The notes under the pieces were generated by a model. That model saw only the letters and a program-made list of their open reading frames with translations, searched no databases and was not told where the DNA came from. From Rugalucina vietnamica (lineage: Eukaryota; Mollusca; Bivalvia; Lucinida; Lucinidae), in assembly GCA_964017185.1 (NCBI GenBank), contig OZ024873.1, positions 52,066,760 through 52,130,759 of the forward strand: DNA of 64,000 nt, in the 5' to 3' direction. Each line of letters starts with the position of its first letter. Positions within the stretch are counted from its first letter, which is position 1. Shown here in pieces: positions 1-10,100 of this stretch. A program made the translations under genes and the position numbers.

Positions 1-430
1 CCTTAGATGATGACATTGATTTTTTTAGCTATTAAGCCGACTCTGGTTTTAGGAGTCGTTCCCAATGACTAAAGTATCTTTTTTTCCCAAATGCATGGTT
101 GAAAATTCCCAATCTGAATAAGTTTCCCAACTGTCATCTGCAACCATATACATGTACTGTCAAAAGCCCAAATGAGTCAATAAATCTGATATTTGTTACA
201 AGGAATAATGTTAATTTTCATGCATCTCAGTCATATATTGTTTACTTTTGGAAAAAAGAACCACGACCAACAACAACACGGTAACAATTAAAATGATATG
301 CCATTTTTTACTGATCTTTATTTAAAATTAAATGTTGCTGACTTTCCTAATTGGCAGGTAAATAACACAATTTTTCCCAAATCGAACCGGTACTAGTACC
401 ATTCCCAAAATGCTGAAAAAAATCACTGGA
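1..430. other. No feature recognised (left edge)
   Basis: AT-rich sequence with several short runs of ttttcccaa. I see no convincing exon, repeat end or RNA gene here. The short frame near 99-284 has no recognisable motif. Confidence 0.5.
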
Positions 431-537
431 TGAAGATGAATACTGGTTGTTAGGAGGTAACCATTTGGTTGCAGCAATGAAACAGCTTGACCCAGATAGA
501 ACTGTACTTTGCCACATTTATGAAGACCTTACCAGTA

Positions 538-717
538 TACAACTATTTCATACTTTCCTTTGCAACAGTCAAACCTATCATCCCGAGGTGCTGTGGATGA
601 CCCGATGAACTGTTGCACGAGGCCGAAGGCAACAGTTCATCGGGTCATCCACAGCTCCGAGGGGTGATAGTTATGACTGTCACAAAGGAAGGTTTGAAAT
701 AGTTGTTTTATTACCCA
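538..717. repeat. Long palindrome (hairpin-forming foldback)
   Basis: The arm around 590-618 (gatgacccgatgaactgttg) is repeated in inverted order at about 632-654, with a loop of about 20 bases around gaggccgaag. Outer flanks (ctttcctttg / caaaggaag, actatttca / tgaaatagt) extend the symmetry to roughly 180 bp. It looks like a small palindromic MITE inserted next to the coding-like piece at 431-540. Confidence 0.75.
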
Positions 718-819
718 ACTCAAACATTCATTATAAACTTCATAACAGACACATACTATATTATGACAAGACTGGCTGTAACAGTTAAACGTTAAAACTG
801 AAAATATGGTTGAAACATG

Positions 820-1200
820 CTTATATCCTGGTTCATGTTTGCTTGTTTGATTCTGATTTGCTTGTTTGTATTTTTTGTAAGTTCTGCTTGTTTATTTACT
901 TGTTTGCTTATCTTACTGTTTTGCTTATTCTGCTTGTTTGTTTGGTTCATTTTTTTGTTTGTATGATTATTTGTTTGTAATGTTTTATTCCGTTTTTGTT
1001 TGTTTTGCATGTTTGTTTGTTGTTTGTTTTGTTTACGTAATTGTTAGTTTTTGTTTCTGTTTTCTTATTTCATGTGCTTATTTGTGGTTAATGCTTGGTT
1101 GGATTTGTTTGTTTTATGTTTGTTTGCTTGTTTTTGTTTGTTTGGTCATGTTTTGTTTGTTTGTTTGCTTGATTCTTTTGTAGGGTTGTTTGCTTTTGAT
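820..1200. repeat. TG/T-rich low-complexity tract (tttg repeats)
   Basis: Degenerate runs of tgtttgttt fill about 380 bases. The open frames on both strands here encode only low-complexity Phe/Cys/Val or Asn/Lys/Gln strings and are not genes. Confidence 0.8.
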
Positions 1201-1913
1201 TACTTTTTGTTTGACAAAATTTGCAGGTATGGTGAGGCAGTATAAAAGCATGCAAAGCATGTCATATGACTGGGCAACAGTAAAAACTGTTGCACATGAA
1301 ACAGTTTGTCACATGACATGAAACAGTTCATTGAAACTGGTTTAAAGTGGCTTCAACTGAAATTGATTAAAACAGCCTGAAATGTTTTATTTCTCTTTAT
1401 ATAGTATGTTGGGTAATAAAGACAAATGTCTTAAGAGTGGCAGCAACCCACCAAAAAAAGAGTGTGGCATTGCCACTAACATTTCAGAATAGAGTAGCCA
1501 TTGCCAGGAGGCTTCCTGGTGGAGATGGGAGGCTGTCCACCCGCCTTAGAGAAGTTTTGGGAGAACTCGAAATGAAGGAAATCAAAGACAGTGTTTCGAC
1601 CATTGTGTCTGTTGCTAGATATACAGAGGAGCAATACCGTCTCTTCTGCAATCTAGCTGAAACAGAGACGAGGAACCAAAAGAGCTTAAATCAAAAGCTC
1701 TTCAAACCTTTACAGGGAGAAACGGAGGCCACAAGGACAGAGGTCCTGAAAGAGGCGATTGAGAAGGGACAACATGCAGCCTGCCAATGGCTTGAGAAAC
1801 AGAAGAAGCAGGCAGCTTTAAAACAAGTCTTTATTGGAGAGACGCAGAGTAACTCATGGGAAGATGCCTGCCAAAAGATGCCAGTGAAGAGCAAGATTAT
1901 TTCAGCTCAATGA

Positions 1914-3050
1914 ATTTCTCAAGTTTTTGCTAATTAATTTCAAAGATTTGACTCTAAGCTGCTTCACTATGTACACAAGACATTGTGGTTCCAAGCGTAA
2001 GCTCCAGGAAACTGAAGAAACGGGGCCGAGAGAGGAAATTGAAAGGGTTAATTTAATGGGTAATCCGCCGAGTTCAGGCCACCTGATAGATGTGTTAGAT
2101 GTGATAGATTTCTTATTCATTTTTTGGCAAAGTTATTCAATTTATAAGAAAAACATAGAGTGAATGTCAAAAATACAAGTTTCGGAATTTGTACCATCTA
2201 TCTCATGTTGAGCTGATGCAAGTCTAAGGCTTGGTGCCTTTGTTGTTCAAACACAGTTTTGTAAGTTGGGATGTTCAACATGATTATCATAGTCAAGGAA
2301 TTGTAATTGCCATGTGTTTTTGCATTTTTTTATTCTTCAATGGTCATGCTTGGGGTATAGTTAGGGTGCCGGTCATAAATTAATACTTTCTGTTTTCATG
2401 AACAGAAAGATAAATTGTGATTTTAATATCCAGTGCCTAATAATTCTTGTGTAAATAACTGATACATTGTTTTTAATTATTATCATAGGCACCTTTTGAA
2501 GGATCTACAACTCGCATTCATCATATCATGTCAGCATTTATAATATAGATAGATCACAAACAATTATGTCGTCATTTCTATTTGAACCCCTGGAAATCAG
2601 AGAAAAAATGGAGCTCCTAGTTTATTTTAAGCATTTCGGTGCCTGGAAATTGGTGTGATTTCACTATTACATCAAAAAACCTGTGATCATTTGTGATTAA
2701 TATATTTTTTTGTGATTAATATTAAAATTTAAGTTATTTAAAAAATAACAAATTGACAAAATGGCCATTATATTTCAATATACACGGGTATACAGGGGAC
2801 TTACCATATTAGTCAATGCCAACTGAAGGAGGACTCAAACCCACTATAAACCAAACCAGCAAAGATGGCGGACAACTAATGTGAAAAGACTGTGATATGT
2901 TTTAAATTATTGAACATTTTACTTCTATTTATTTGTTTCATCATGTCATCTTTCATTTTGTTTATTGTTGTTTTATAGGTGCATTTTTAAATATGTTCTG
3001 TGTATTTCAGACAAAATGTATATTTGTATAAATGTTTGTATCAATTTTAG
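1914..3050. other. AT-rich sequence with no gene recognised
   Basis: About 1.1 kb without a convincing exon, repeat family end or RNA gene. A loose inverted resemblance around atttgtgattaa at 2690-2720 is the only local structure noted. Confidence 0.4.
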
Positions 3051-3065
3051 ATAGTTAGCAGAGTC

Positions 3066-3243
3066 TTCTGATTTAGCATAAAAATGTTGCCATATCAACC
3101 ACAGTTCTTATCTGATCTGAACAAAAAACAGTTTCTGTCTCATGGCTTTGGAGGAGAAGCCATTTGAAAATGTTGACAGACGGACGCCAGGTACCTGCCT
3201 ATTCTATAAACTCATCTATGAGCCTTCAGCTCAGATGAGCTAA
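3066..3243. repeat. R1-family 3' end fragment
   Basis: Ends with gagccttcagctcagatgag followed by ctaaaa. This is the same palindromic terminus seen at 4968, 11300, 16118 and 39844. Only the last part of an element is present. Confidence 0.55.
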
Positions 3244-3305
3244 AATATAACATCTTCCTTATCCAACAGTAGTCTGTTAAGACTGCCAATATCACTAAAA
3301 CAGAA

Positions 3306-4968
3306 CAAGTAGCCCAAGGGCAATGATCGCTCACCTGAGAGTCATCAAGTACAGTCACGGGACAAAGTAATTGGGGTTTTTACCATATATGGGTATGGTG
3401 GCCATCTTGGTCATGTGACCTTGAAACCCTACTTACATCAGCAGAAGAGCTCTTGTCTGGATTGTGTATCCTCTTTTCTGCCATTTTGGTTCACTTGGAA
3501 AAATCATCTAACAAGGTCAGGGTCCTATAATGATGGGGCCATATTTGACCCCAGGGTCAAGATTGGCAGGATTTATGTAGAGCTCCACATGACAATGTTG
3601 TATATCAAATATACAAGCTTTGTGTCATGCTGTTGCAGAGAAGATTTTTTCATACATTTCCATTATAAGTCTATGGTAGATAATGACATGCCTGGGGCAT
3701 GGCCAGTATGGACCCCAGGGGCATTTATAAAGGAGAGTATTATACATTGGTCCACACAACATATGAAAGCTCTGGGCCATATGGTTTTGGAGAAGAAGAT
3801 TTTTTATGTTTTTCCCATGACGCCCCCGGAGCGGGGCCCGATGGACCCCAGGGGCATGGTTGGCAGGATTTACAGCAGGATTTATAAAGAGGACCACTAT
3901 ACTATGCTACGAACAAAATATGAAAGCTTTGGGCCTTGTGGTTTCGGAGAAGAAGATTTGTTAAAGTTTTTCCCATGACGCCCCCGGGGCGGGGCCCATA
4001 TGGACCCCAGGGGCACGGTTGGCAGGATTTATAAAGAGGACCACAATACATTTCTACAAACAAAATATGAAAGCTCTGGGCCTTGTGATTTCGGAGAAGA
4101 TTTTTTTTATGTTTTACCCATGACCCCCCCCCCCTGGGCGGGGCCCGTATGGACCCCAGGGGCACGGTTGGCAGGATTTATAAAGAGGACCACTATACAT
4201 TGCTACACACAAAATATGAAAGCTTTGGGTCTTGTGGTTTCGGAGAAGATTTTTTAAAGTTTTTCCCATGACACCCCCGGGGCGGGGCCCGTATGGACCC
4301 CAGGGGCACGGTTGGCAGGATTTATGAAGAGAACCACTATACATTGCTACTGACAAAATATGAAAGCTCTGGGCCTTGTGGTTTTGGAGAAGAAGATTTT
4401 TTTTATGTTTTTCCCATTGTAAGTCTATGGGAGCTAATGACCCCCGGGGCGGGGCCATTTATGACCCCGGGGGCATGACTGGCAGGATTTATAAAGAAGA
4501 CCACTATACACTGCTACACACAAAATATGAAAGCTATGGGCTTTTAGGTTTCGGAGAAGAAGATTTTTTTATGTTTTCCCCATGACGCCCCCGGGGCGGG
4601 GCCCGTATGGACCCCAGGGGCATGGTTGGCAGGATTTATGAAGAGGACCACTAGACATGGCTTCACACAAAATATGAAAGCTCTGGGCCTTGTGGTTTCT
4701 GAGAAGAAGATTTTTTTATGTTTTTCCCATTGTAAGTCTATGGGAGCTATCTGTTGCCATGGAAACCAGAGTTCTAATCCGACCTGGCCCATAACCTAAC
4801 ACAACCTTTCCCCCTCCTCAATGATGCTTTGGATAAAATTCGGTCACAATTGGCCTTGTTGTCTTAGAGATATTCAGGTTTCAAAATGTGGACGCACGCA
4901 CGGACGCACGCTGGCTCGACTACTATACTATAAGCTCACCTTGTGAGCCTTTGGCTCAGGTGAGCTAA
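3306..4968 (+). mobile_element. R1-family repeat element with 10-bp flanking duplication
   Basis: Begins near caagtagcccaagggc, carries cgctcacctgag close to its left end, and finishes with ggctcaggtgagctaa. The left motif and the right end are inverted copies of each other (ctcacctgag / ctcaggtgag). The 10 bases taaaacagaa stand immediately left (3296-3305) and right (4969-4978), as expected for a target-site duplication. The interior holds a GC-rich tandem repeat (next entry) and no transposase frame, so it is non-autonomous. Related ends occur at 41088-41935 in inverse orientation. Confidence 0.7.
3665..4760. repeat. Tandem repeat, about 150-160 bp unit, GC-rich segments
   Basis: Six to seven units, each with cccatgac, then cgcccccggggcggggcc, accccaggggca, ggcaggatttat, gaggaccactata, aaatatgaaagctctggg and tttcggagaagaagat. 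Unit starts fall near 3660, 3818, 3972, 4117, 4265, 4412 and 4580. Open frames on both strands across this block are repeat translations and not genes. Confidence 0.85.
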
Positions 4969-4978
4969 TAAAACAGAA

Positions 4979-5614
4979 AAGAAGTGTGTGTGATCATGTG
5001 ATGTGTAGGTCATTTTAGATTTATAGATTATAAAAAAAAATCCAATCATTTTGCTAATTTTGCTATCTTGTTTAACTTACAATTTAAAGTTTAATATCAA
5101 TGACTGAATATGGACATAAGCACAGGATAATTATCATTTTCATGTTTAGTTAATAGAACTTGAAACCAAATTACACCTTGCCCATATGTGCATACAAAAT
5201 ACATAGCTTCTGAAAACATAAACATGATATATAACTTAGTTTGCACATTCAAGGGATGCAACAGATTCAGTTTTATGTGGACAGTTTTTTCTTTGTTGTT
5301 GTTTTTGTAATGTTGTTTTTTTTGTTTTTCTTTGGGGGTAGGGGGGGGGGGGGGATTAAACTTAATGGTAGCGAGGTTGCTAGGTGTGAGAGCAACTCCA
5401 ACATTGTGCCCTATTACAGGCATATCAGTTTTAACAAATTAGACAGAACAAACTACTGATCTGACCATTAACACAAATATGATGCACCCCTTGTAATAGA
5501 TATCTATAAATGAACAATAAACATCCAAACTTAATAACGATAACATTAATTACTTACAACCTGCCTTTTTGTGTGTTTTTTATAAATTGACATAAATTTG
5601 ATAATGCAGAAGAT
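4979..5614. other. AT-rich spacer with poly-G run
   Basis: No gene recognised. A G-run of about 14 bases lies near 5341-5354. The overlapping frames are T/G low-complexity translations. Confidence 0.45.
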
Positions 5615-5857
5615 AGCTGAGCCTGTGCATGAGAAAACCAACAATTTGCATAGGCGAAAACAAAGCCGCAGATCAGCTTCGCGGTGACCGCGAAGCTGAT
5701 CAGCGCCTTTGTTTTCGCTACACGGATAGTACAATCCCTCTTCTACTTAAATGCAAAATTTCAAGCCTCTAACCATCTTCTGTGACTGTACAGGTCAGTT
5801 TGTGTCAGACCTGGTCGAAACCCAAATTGTTGGTTTTCTCATGCACAGGCTCAGCTA
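5615..5857. mobile_element. M1 palindromic MITE
   Basis: A good M1 example. Outer arms tagctgagcctgtgcatgag and the inverse at 5838-5857; centre gatcagcttcgcggtgaccg followed by its inverse, flanked by cgaaaacaaa / tttgttttcg. Confidence 0.85.
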
Positions 5858-6285
5858 TAAGCACGAAAGTTTGAATTTGGTAGTTGTACTACCATTATAA
5901 ATATGGAAAACAAAGGCATAGATCAGTTGCCACTTGCATGTTTGTCAAGCAGCCTGATCTGTGCTTTGGTTTTCTTTTAAAAAAAGGCAAACTTTTTCTT
6001 AACACAGCTCCACTAACGTATAGTTGTAACATCTTTTTACAAAATGTAGTTTACCTGCTCAGTCGGCTTAGGACTTCCTCTTCAATGCTCTTCACGGAAA
6101 AATTATTTTGTGATTTATCCTATTTTTAAGTTCCGTCACAATCATCTTTGGATACATGAAATCATGGTCACTAATGCTTCTAACCCAACTTAAGCTCTGG
6201 ATTACTGTTCTGATAGTACATTATTGTCCCTTAATTTCTTAAAATCAATAAAAATTCTGCCCATTAGTAATAAAATCTTGTTAAT

Positions 6286-6524
6286 ATGAGCCACCTCGTG
6301 GGAAAACCAACAATGTGGTTTCCGAACAGGTCCGACACAAACTGGCCTGCACAAGCACAGAAAAGTGTTAGAAGCTTGAAATTTCGGATTTAAGTAGAAG
6401 AGGAATTGTACTATCCGAGTAGCGAAAACAAAGGCGCTGATCAGCTTCGCGGTTACCGCGAAGCTGATCTGCGTCTTTGTTTTCGCCTATGCTGATTGTT
6501 GGTTTTTCCATGAGGCGGCTCATA
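6286..6524. mobile_element. M1 palindromic MITE
   Basis: Complete copy in the orientation opposite to the 5615 copy. Starts atgagccacctcgtgg and ends catgaggcggctcat. Confidence 0.85.
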
Positions 6525-6582
6525 TTTTAATATTTGGAACAAAAAAAAAATACCTGAGTAACTATATCTTACAAATCTTAAA

Positions 6583-6802
6583 TGAGCCGCTACACCAGAA
6601 AAACAACAATCTGCACATGCAAAAACAAAGAAGCTGTGAAGCTGATCAGCGCCTTTGTTTTTGCTACACAAATGGTATGTACAATCCATCTTCTTCTTAA
6701 ATCCAGTTTCAAGCCTCTAGCCTGTTTCTGTGACTGCACAGGCCGGTTTGTGTAGGCCCTGGTCAGAAACCCAAATTGTTTGTTTTCTCATGCAGAGGCT
6801 CA
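6583..6802. mobile_element. M1 palindromic MITE, centre shortened
   Basis: Same outer arms as the neighbours, but the central stem is reduced to gctgtgaagctgatcagcgc, so the left half of the inner palindrome is lost. Confidence 0.8.
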
Positions 6803-7031
6803 AATCTGATTAAATGCTCAGAATAATATCTTACACATGTGTCCCCTCTAAAACTTCCCTATTACTCTAATGTATGTCCCTGTATTGAGGTATTCAATCC
6901 TGACTATACCTGATTTCACAGTCCATACTCTGACCTGGTTAACCTGAGCTGACTAGCTACTGATGAGTGTAGAGACACTTTCTTGGATATATGGAAAGTT
7001 GACCACGACCAGCCATTAGAATTCGGATTCA

Positions 7032-7166
7032 TCATCTGAATGTGAGCCATCTCTGAGGATTTGTCTCCAGAATTTTGGTGATTGTCTCTTCACTGAAGCC
7101 CTTTATTTTCATTTTCGGTACTACATGAAGTAGGATATGGGAGTAGCCATGTCCACCATACTTCAT
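7032..7166 (-). CDS. PTER: PTER exon 8 with stop
   Basis: [20 protein letters not shown] through NPQRWLTFR and TGA. The conserved YGGHGYSH and the WLTF end match vertebrate PTER. The 3' UTR lies below 7032; no clear polyadenylation site was fixed before the M1 copy at 6802. Confidence 0.93.
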   Translation of the reverse strand: MKYGGHGYSHILLHVVPKMKIKGFSEETITKILETNPQRWLTFR

Positions 7167-10100
7167 CTATTGGTGAAAAAAATAATAAATTGCATATTTT
7201 GTTAATTTGTTTGTATTGAGGCTTAACGTCCCAGTCAACAAATTTTCAGCCATATCGGAATGGAAATTGCATATTTTGAGGTAGTTGAAGGCTTATGTGT
7301 TTTATTCTGCATTTCCCGAATTAAGGAATATCAACAAGACAAATCAACAACAGGTCAACCTCATTTTAATGCTATCTTTGGGGTCCATGCAAACATGTTT
7401 TAAATGAACCCTGTTATAATCAGGTTATTTACAATAAACACAAAGTAAAATAATTAATTACGGCCACGTTATATTGAAAGCTGCACGATAGTGAGGCGCA
7501 TTACAATGAGGTTGAACTCTGTTCCTTTTGTATTTTGCTTAATGTCGACTATTATCAGCTTAGGCCCTGTATAAACTTGACCAATGTGAATAACCAGTTG
7601 TCAGTGCTCATCTTTTCACAACTAAGTGACAAGTTACAAAAGAATTTTGTGCAACCCCCATGAAAAGCCATTGTATCCTTGTGCTGACAAGACTAGGGCT
7701 TATGCTATGTTTATGCTATTTGCACGAAATGTAGAGTGGCATGAAATTTCGCTCTTTAATTTCTCTGTATTCAAGTTCTATTACGTCTTATTAGGTTTTC
7801 TCACACTGTATCATTGTAAACATGTGGCTGGAAATAAGCCAGTGTGTCCAGGAGGCGCTAGCATGCTCTACGGTTGTCCCATGATCCATCACTGTAGTAG
7901 TAGCATAATAAATTACATTAAAGTCCCTGCTTAAGAAAGAGTTTGATTTTTTTTTTTAACGTCCCAGTCAACAATTTTTCAGTCATGTTGGGACTGAGCC
8001 AACGCTTCCTGGGTTTAACCAGTACTGTAGGGAGTTAATGTGTCTTGCTCAAGGACACAACACAGTGACGCTTGTGGGGATTGAACCCTGGACCTGTCGA
8101 TCCAGAGTCCAACACTCTAACCACTCTCGCCACCGCGCTCCCTAAAAATTTGAATTTCAACCTGCATTTCAACCTACCAGTCTATGTTTTGTATGTATAT
8201 CCTGTCCGATGGTAACCTTGTCCCCAAACCCAGCCTCAACAAGGGCCTTAATCCTGTCCAGCCTCTCTGCGTCACTGGGCATGTCCGTGTCTACACGTTG
8301 CTGGTAGTTAGACGTCTCGATTCCAAACAGGTCGTAGTCAAGGTAACAGCCTAGCTTCGCAAATTCTAGGATTTCTGTTATCTCTAATATCGTTCCTGGA
8401 AAATGAGAGCTGTGTCATGTGATAACCGGATTTTTGCCTATGCGAAAACAAAGGCGCAGATCAGCTGTCAGTGCCTTTGTTTTCGCTACATGGATAGTAC
8501 AATTCCTGCTCTACTTAAATCTGAAATTTCAGCCTTCTAGCCATCTTCTGTGGCTGCACAGGCTGGTTAGTCTCAGACCTAGTAGGAAACCCTGAAGACC
8601 AGTTTTCTCGAGTTGTAACTCATTGCATTCATTCCATGAGAAGCCTGTTTGTACCCCAGCTTCCTGTGACTCACGACACATAGAGGTGTATACTTTCTCA
8701 ATTTTGCTCCAAAGCATATATTGTGGATACTTATTAGAACCCAGAGGACCAATGGTCCTGTAAACGCTCACCTGAGACCTGAGATATATACCGACTTTTT
8801 GCTTTGAATGGTAATATGCATGTATATAACCCCGGGGTAGGGGCAGAATAACCCCTGGAGTCAATCTCTTTTTCAAATCATAAAAATTCAGTCCATTTGC
8901 CAATTACCTGCAAGTTTTGCCCTTCAAATGACATTTAAAAAAAATTCCCCATTCAAATACATGGGTGACCTAAGTTGACCTTGCCAGAGAAAAGGTCAAG
9001 GTCACCCATGGGTCATGATTTTGCAAATTTTGTAGAGCTATATTCCCAGATGCTTCATGCCAAGCTTCAAAATCATAGGCCTTCTGGTTCTTTAGAAGAA
9101 GATTTTAAAAGGTTTTGCTATTTATAGCCATGAAGGCTATCTTGGTCATGTGACCTTGACCATTTATACATACTTTCATTTTCACTTCCTAAGTTTGCCT
9201 CACATTAAGTTTGGCTTTGATTGGACAAGCAGTTTCCGGAAAGATGTTCGAATATTTTGGTCATATACAATGGCTGAGACACAATCAAGGTTGCCTTTTG
9301 TGTTGCACTTGAGGCAAAAAAGTAAACTCTTTGTATTTTCATTTTTCTTGGTTTATAATAACTTATGACCTATCAGGTTTATATTCCAGAAATAATTCTT
9401 TTGGCTCTCGCGTTTTTCAAATTTCACCATAGCGGGTAATGGGAATAGTTCATAAAAGGAGTTTCAAACCAGTGTTTTGGGCTGCTTAAATAAGATCATA
9501 TGCAGCCTAGATAAGTCATTGTTCCATGCTGCAGTTAATTTAATACAATGTAACATGTGTGGTTGCATATGAAAAATTGAAGGAAACCTTGACTGCAACA
9601 CACATTTTATTTCTAGGGTGTCTCTTAACATGGGGCTACAGATTCTACAGGCCATGCAAAAAATATATTTGACCACATCAGCGGTCCTATACAATTTCTT
9701 GACAAAACCTTCAGCCATGTTTTACTAGTCCTCAGTCTGAAAAATAATAAGACCATTTCATCCTTGTTAATAGGAATCTGGCTTTGAACATCCATTATGA
9801 AAATAGGGGCTACGGACTCTACATAAAAATGATGATTTTTAAAAAAACAAGTACTCTTCACTGTGAGGATAAATTCAACTTCCATTGATTCTAAACTTTC
9901 TATTGTCTTAACAATGAAAGACTAGATACCAAAAAATCATGTTCTAATCATGGGTGTAAATGTTTTACCTGCCAACTAAAGACACCATGAAAAATTGAAA
10001 AACATAAGAAAAGTACTGTTTCACTTCATACTCCATACTTTGATTAATTCTAGTCCAAATTCAAAGCCGTAAAAAGTATATTACAGGGGACATTATGTCT

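Larger units (their letters stand above)
431..1913 (+). pseudogene. Broken protein-coding fragment, family not certain
   Basis: Two coding-looking pieces lie in the same orientation. The first, about 431-540, reads through DEYWLLGGNHLVAAMKQL and is rich in typical globular-protein residues. The second, 1405-1913, follows an acceptor-like ttatatag and stays open for about 169 codons to a TGA-type end. It has a charged helical C-terminal half (FKPLQG, then many Glu, Lys and Gln) and the segment TRLREVLGELEMKEIKDSV. Between them sit a 180-bp hairpin and a TG-rich low-complexity stretch, so the two pieces are not shown to be spliced together. The WLLGGNH segment faintly recalls the ParB-like domain proteins common in cnidarian and mollusc genomes, some of which are transposon-linked. 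That is a weak recollection, not an identification. No start codon or promoter was found. The piece at 1405 could instead be an intact 3' exon of an unrecognised gene. Confidence 0.35.

Noticed and set aside
938-1245. Phe/Cys-rich membrane peptides
   Set aside because: Low-complexity translation of tgtttgttt repeats.
3415-4585. Gly/Pro-rich repeat proteins on both strands
   Set aside because: They come from the GC-rich tandem unit inside an R1 element and occur in several frames at once.
4940-4968. Helitron 3' end (hairpin plus CTAA)
   Set aside because: The end resembles a hairpin followed by ctaa, but the left end carries the inverse ctcacctgag, a 10-bp duplication flanks this copy, and the base after ctaa is not constantly T.
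8529-8903. Protein with [12 protein letters not shown]
   Set aside because: The same text recurs at 14487-14804 and 15480-15719 within R1 elements; repeat translation.
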